NCBI GenBank assembly: GCA_009469685.1
Contig: SSTA01000309.1
Coordinates: 1-9,775, forward strand
Origin: Azonexaceae bacterium
GTDB lineage: Bacteria > Pseudomonadota > Gammaproteobacteria > Burkholderiales > Rhodocyclaceae
Reading direction: 5' to 3'
Length of the DNA: 9,775 nt
The notes beneath the pieces were generated by a model, which saw only the letters and a program-made list of their open reading frames with translations, was not told the origin of the DNA and made no database searches. The translations under genes and the position numbers were made by a program. The first letter of the stretch is position 1; the number at the start of each line of letters is the position of its first letter. Shown piece after piece: positions 8,060-9,775 of this stretch.

Positions 8060-8334
8060 TGCAGGCTCCGGAAACGGTTTTCGAATCGCTATGCTATCCG
8101 GGAAGACCGTATTCCGGTTGGTTCTTGGACGCAACTCCTGTGTTTGATCGCTCGCCGGGGAGCCGATTTGGGGCGATGGGTCGGATTGCTCGGCTGACAG
8201 GGGCGCATAATTGCGACCGGGTTCGGCCGATAGCGGCCCTAGGCGAAGGTAGTTCACGCTCGGCCACTTCCGTTGGGTCGAACTCGGCCTGATATCCTGG
8301 GTTCTGGCCTCGGAGCATCGCTCCTCCGTCGGAA
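8060..8334. other. 275-base intergenic region with small inverted repeats, no gene recognised
   Basis: It lies between the HD-GYP stop and the DUF4124 start. It must carry the DUF4124 promoter; TTGCGT with TACGGT 17 bases on (minus strand, around 8115-8145) is a weak candidate. A perfect short hairpin, GGCCG-ATAG-CGGCC, occurs at 8225-8238. Short open frames here in both directions show no recognisable protein features. Confidence 0.5.
8312..8324 (-). terminator. Weak hairpin just past the HD-GYP stop codon
   Basis: GGAGC (8312-8316) and GCTCC (8320-8324) form a five-base stem with a three-base loop, 10 bases downstream of the HD-GYP stop on the minus strand. There is no T-run, so terminator function is uncertain. 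Confidence 0.25.
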
Positions 8335-9630
8335 TCAGCCAGCCCTCGACCCCGCTCCCAACCCCCTGAACCACCGCCGCAAGAACCCCTTCAACCGCCG
8401 CCCGCCGTTGGGCAAGAGGTAGGTTTCGATGCGACCGGCCAGAAGCTTGGCGACAGCGTTTTCGTCGGCGCCGGCGAGCTGGGGCTGGAGCGTGCGGGCG
8501 ATAGGGCGGAAGGCAGCGACCAAGGCGGGGTCGAAGTGGCTGCCAGCCTGCTGGTCAAGCCAGTCCAGGGCGGCGTCGCAGGTCCAGGGTTCCTTGTAGG
8601 GGCGGCGGGAGGTGAGGGCGTCGAAGACGTCCACCACTGCGAAGATGCGGGCGTTGAGCGGGATTCCCTCGCCCTTCAGGCCCTTCAGGTAGCCGTTGCC
8701 GTCGTACCACTCGTGGTGGAACTGGATGATGTCCCGGGCGGGCCGGAGCCAAGTGGAGGAGGCGATGATTTCGACGCCCAGCGCGACGTGGTTGCGCATG
8801 GTGGCCATTTCGTCCGCGGAGAGTTCGGACGGTTTGAGCAGGATGCCGTCGCCGATGCCGATCTTGCCCACGTCGTGGAGGAATGCGCCAAGCATCAGAG
8901 CGCGCAATGCGTCGCCCTCGACCCCGACCGTTTCGCCAAGCTTGCAGGCGTATAGGGTTACGCGGTAGTTGTGGGCGTTGGTATCGGAATCCCGCTTGGC
9001 GATCGCGGCGCCAAGGACGGAGGCCATCTCGAGGTTGCCGCGCAAGATCTCCAGCGAACCCCGGTAGACGCTGCGATTGAGGGCAACGATGACCGGGTAG
9101 AGGACAACGGCGGTGACCAGCACGGCGGCCAGCACCGCCAGCAAGGTCCGCCAGAGGTCGGCGTGCAGGGCGGCGAGGTGGGCTGGGCCGACGGCATAGA
9201 CGCCCTCGAAGTAGCCGGAAACGCTGCCGGACGGAAGACTCAGGGGGATGACGACGCGCACCAGGGTCGCGCCGTTCCTGTGCAGGGTGCGGTAGCGGGG
9301 GCGATCCGGGCGGGCAAGCCCCGCTGCGGCGTCGAGTTCGCTGGCGAGGCTTTCGGATCCAGGGCTGACGGCCCGGCCAAGGTTGTGGCCTTCGGCATCG
9401 AGAATGTCCACTGCCACGAATCCGTTGCCCAGGAAATCGTTCGCCCGGGAGGCGAGGAATTGGGGATCGTGGCTTCCTTCCCGGTGTTCGATTGCCGCCG
9501 CGGCCAGATTGACCACCGCCTGGTCGATCTTGCGAATCTCCAGCCAATAGGTCAATCCGCCGGCAACCAGGGACAGGACGAGCCAGACCAGGAGAACACG
9601 GGGCAGGAGCAGGCGATGGAGAGAGGTCAA
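8335..9630 (-). CDS. Membrane-bound HD-GYP-type protein, probable cyclic-di-GMP phosphodiesterase
   Basis: A 431-residue inner-membrane protein. Transmembrane helix 1 (about 11-29) and helix 2 (about 161-184) flank a periplasmic sensor region (30-160) of no recognised family. The HD-GYP domain spans about 200-390: AHNYRVT (His220), HDVGKIGIGD (His252, Asp253), RNH (His281), HHEWYDGNGY (His305, His306, Asp310), and DVFDALTSRRPYK (334-346). These metal-ligand positions are present. The diagnostic GYP is GYL here, with Leu at 315. HD-GYP proteins hydrolyse c-di-GMP to pGpG or GMP and usually lower biofilm and raise motility. The start is a TTG with no ribosome binding site and an in-frame TAG six bases upstream. 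An IS element lies just upstream, so the native 5' region may be lost. The TTG start is the least certain part. Confidence 0.9.
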   Translation of the reverse strand: MTSLHRLLLPRVLLVWLVLSLVAGGLTYWLEIRKIDQAVVNLAAAAIEHREGSHDPQFLASRANDFLGNGFVAVDILDAEGHNLGRAVSPGSESLASELDAAAGLARPDRPRYRTLHRNGATLVRVVIPLSLPSGSVSGYFEGVYAVGPAHLAALHADLWRTLLAVLAAVLVTAVVLYPVIVALNRSVYRGSLEILRGNLEMASVLGAAIAKRDSDTNAHNYRVTLYACKLGETVGVEGDALRALMLGAFLHDVGKIGIGDGILLKPSELSADEMATMRNHVALGVEIIASSTWLRPARDIIQFHHEWYDGNGYLKGLKGEGIPLNARIFAVVDVFDALTSRRPYKEPWTCDAALDWLDQQAGSHFDPALVAAFRPIARTLQPQLAGADENAVAKLLAGRIETYLLPNGGRRLKGFLRRWFRGLGAGSRAG

Positions 9631-9637
9631 GGTCTAA

Positions 9638-9775
9638 GAACCGGTAACAAAATGACAGCTAATCATTTCTGAGGGTCCGCCAGCAGATCAAGCAGCAGGC
9701 GATCGAGATGAAGGCTTCGTGAATGATAGGCAGGCGCTCGAAGCGAATGCGCAGTCTTCGGAAGTTGTGCAGCCA
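9638..9775 (-). mobile_element. Right part of an IS5-family insertion sequence (boundary approximate)
   Basis: The element includes the transposase tail and a short non-coding end. The terminal inverted repeat cannot be confirmed because the other end is out of the window. One plausible edge is after the TAA at 9635-9637, a TNA-type target as used by relatives; the element would then start GAACCGGTAACAAAATG. The true boundary could differ by some bases. Confidence 0.6.
9659..9775 (-). CDS. IS5-family transposase, C-terminal 38 residues (runs off right edge)
   Basis: The minus-strand frame from the window edge to TAG at 9661-9659 reads WLHNFRRLRIRFERLP, then IIHEAF, then CCLICWRTLRND. This is the typical C-terminus of IS5-family (IS427-like) DDE transposases, just after the catalytic Glu motif, which would lie outside the window. 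It is oriented the same way as the HD-GYP gene, whose start is 28 bases past the transposase stop. Whether the element is intact cannot be judged here. Confidence 0.88.
   Translation of the reverse strand, partial: WLHNFRRLRIRFERLPIIHEAFISIACCLICWRTLRND

Noticed and set aside
8971..9672. 233-codon plus-strand frame opposite the HD-GYP gene
   Set aside because: Antisense of the HD-GYP N-terminal half and the IS boundary; no protein features.

Overview
The window is GC-rich bacterial DNA with compact gene packing. Its gene content (bacterial LeuS, UvrD with a C-terminal Tudor-like tail, DUF4124, FecR–SPOR and HD-GYP proteins) fits a betaproteobacterium. A Rhodocyclales-like lineage is my best guess, but that rests on recognising protein style, not on a marker comparison. 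I see no rRNA, tRNA, CRISPR array or phage module.

Left third (1-4273). The 5' part of leuS runs off the left edge on the minus strand. Upstream of it, also on the minus strand and read in the order right to left, lie an ECF sigma factor (2854-2297), a membrane-anchored probable anti-sigma protein that overlaps it by four bases (2300-1491), and a secreted protein of unknown function (1350-580). Divergent from the sigma gene is a secreted FecR-SPOR protein (3043-3921). Together these four genes look like one envelope-sensing regulatory locus, although only the sigma/anti-sigma coupling is directly visible. A 113-residue protein of unknown function (4273-3932) converges on the FecR-SPOR gene with ten bases between the stop codons.

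Middle (4274-7609). A 244-base AT-rich divergent intergenic region separates the 113-residue gene from uvrD (4518-6653), which encodes a complete DNA helicase II with all superfamily 1A motifs. It is followed by a GTG-started secreted protein made of two tandem Cache-like sensor repeats (6731-7609).

Right third (7610-9775). A secreted DUF4124 protein (8059-7610) meets the Cache protein gene tail to tail with no bases between the stop codons. After a 275-base gap comes a two-transmembrane HD-GYP protein (9630-8335), a probable cyclic-di-GMP phosphodiesterase with a GYL instead of GYP signature. Immediately upstream of its TTG start, in the same orientation, is the C-terminal end of an IS5-family transposase (9775-9659), so an insertion sequence probably replaced the native upstream region of the HD-GYP gene.

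The strongest candidate for something little described is the ECF sigma / proline-alanine-rich anti-sigma / secreted protein / FecR-SPOR locus. The sigma gene may also be transcribed as a leaderless message.
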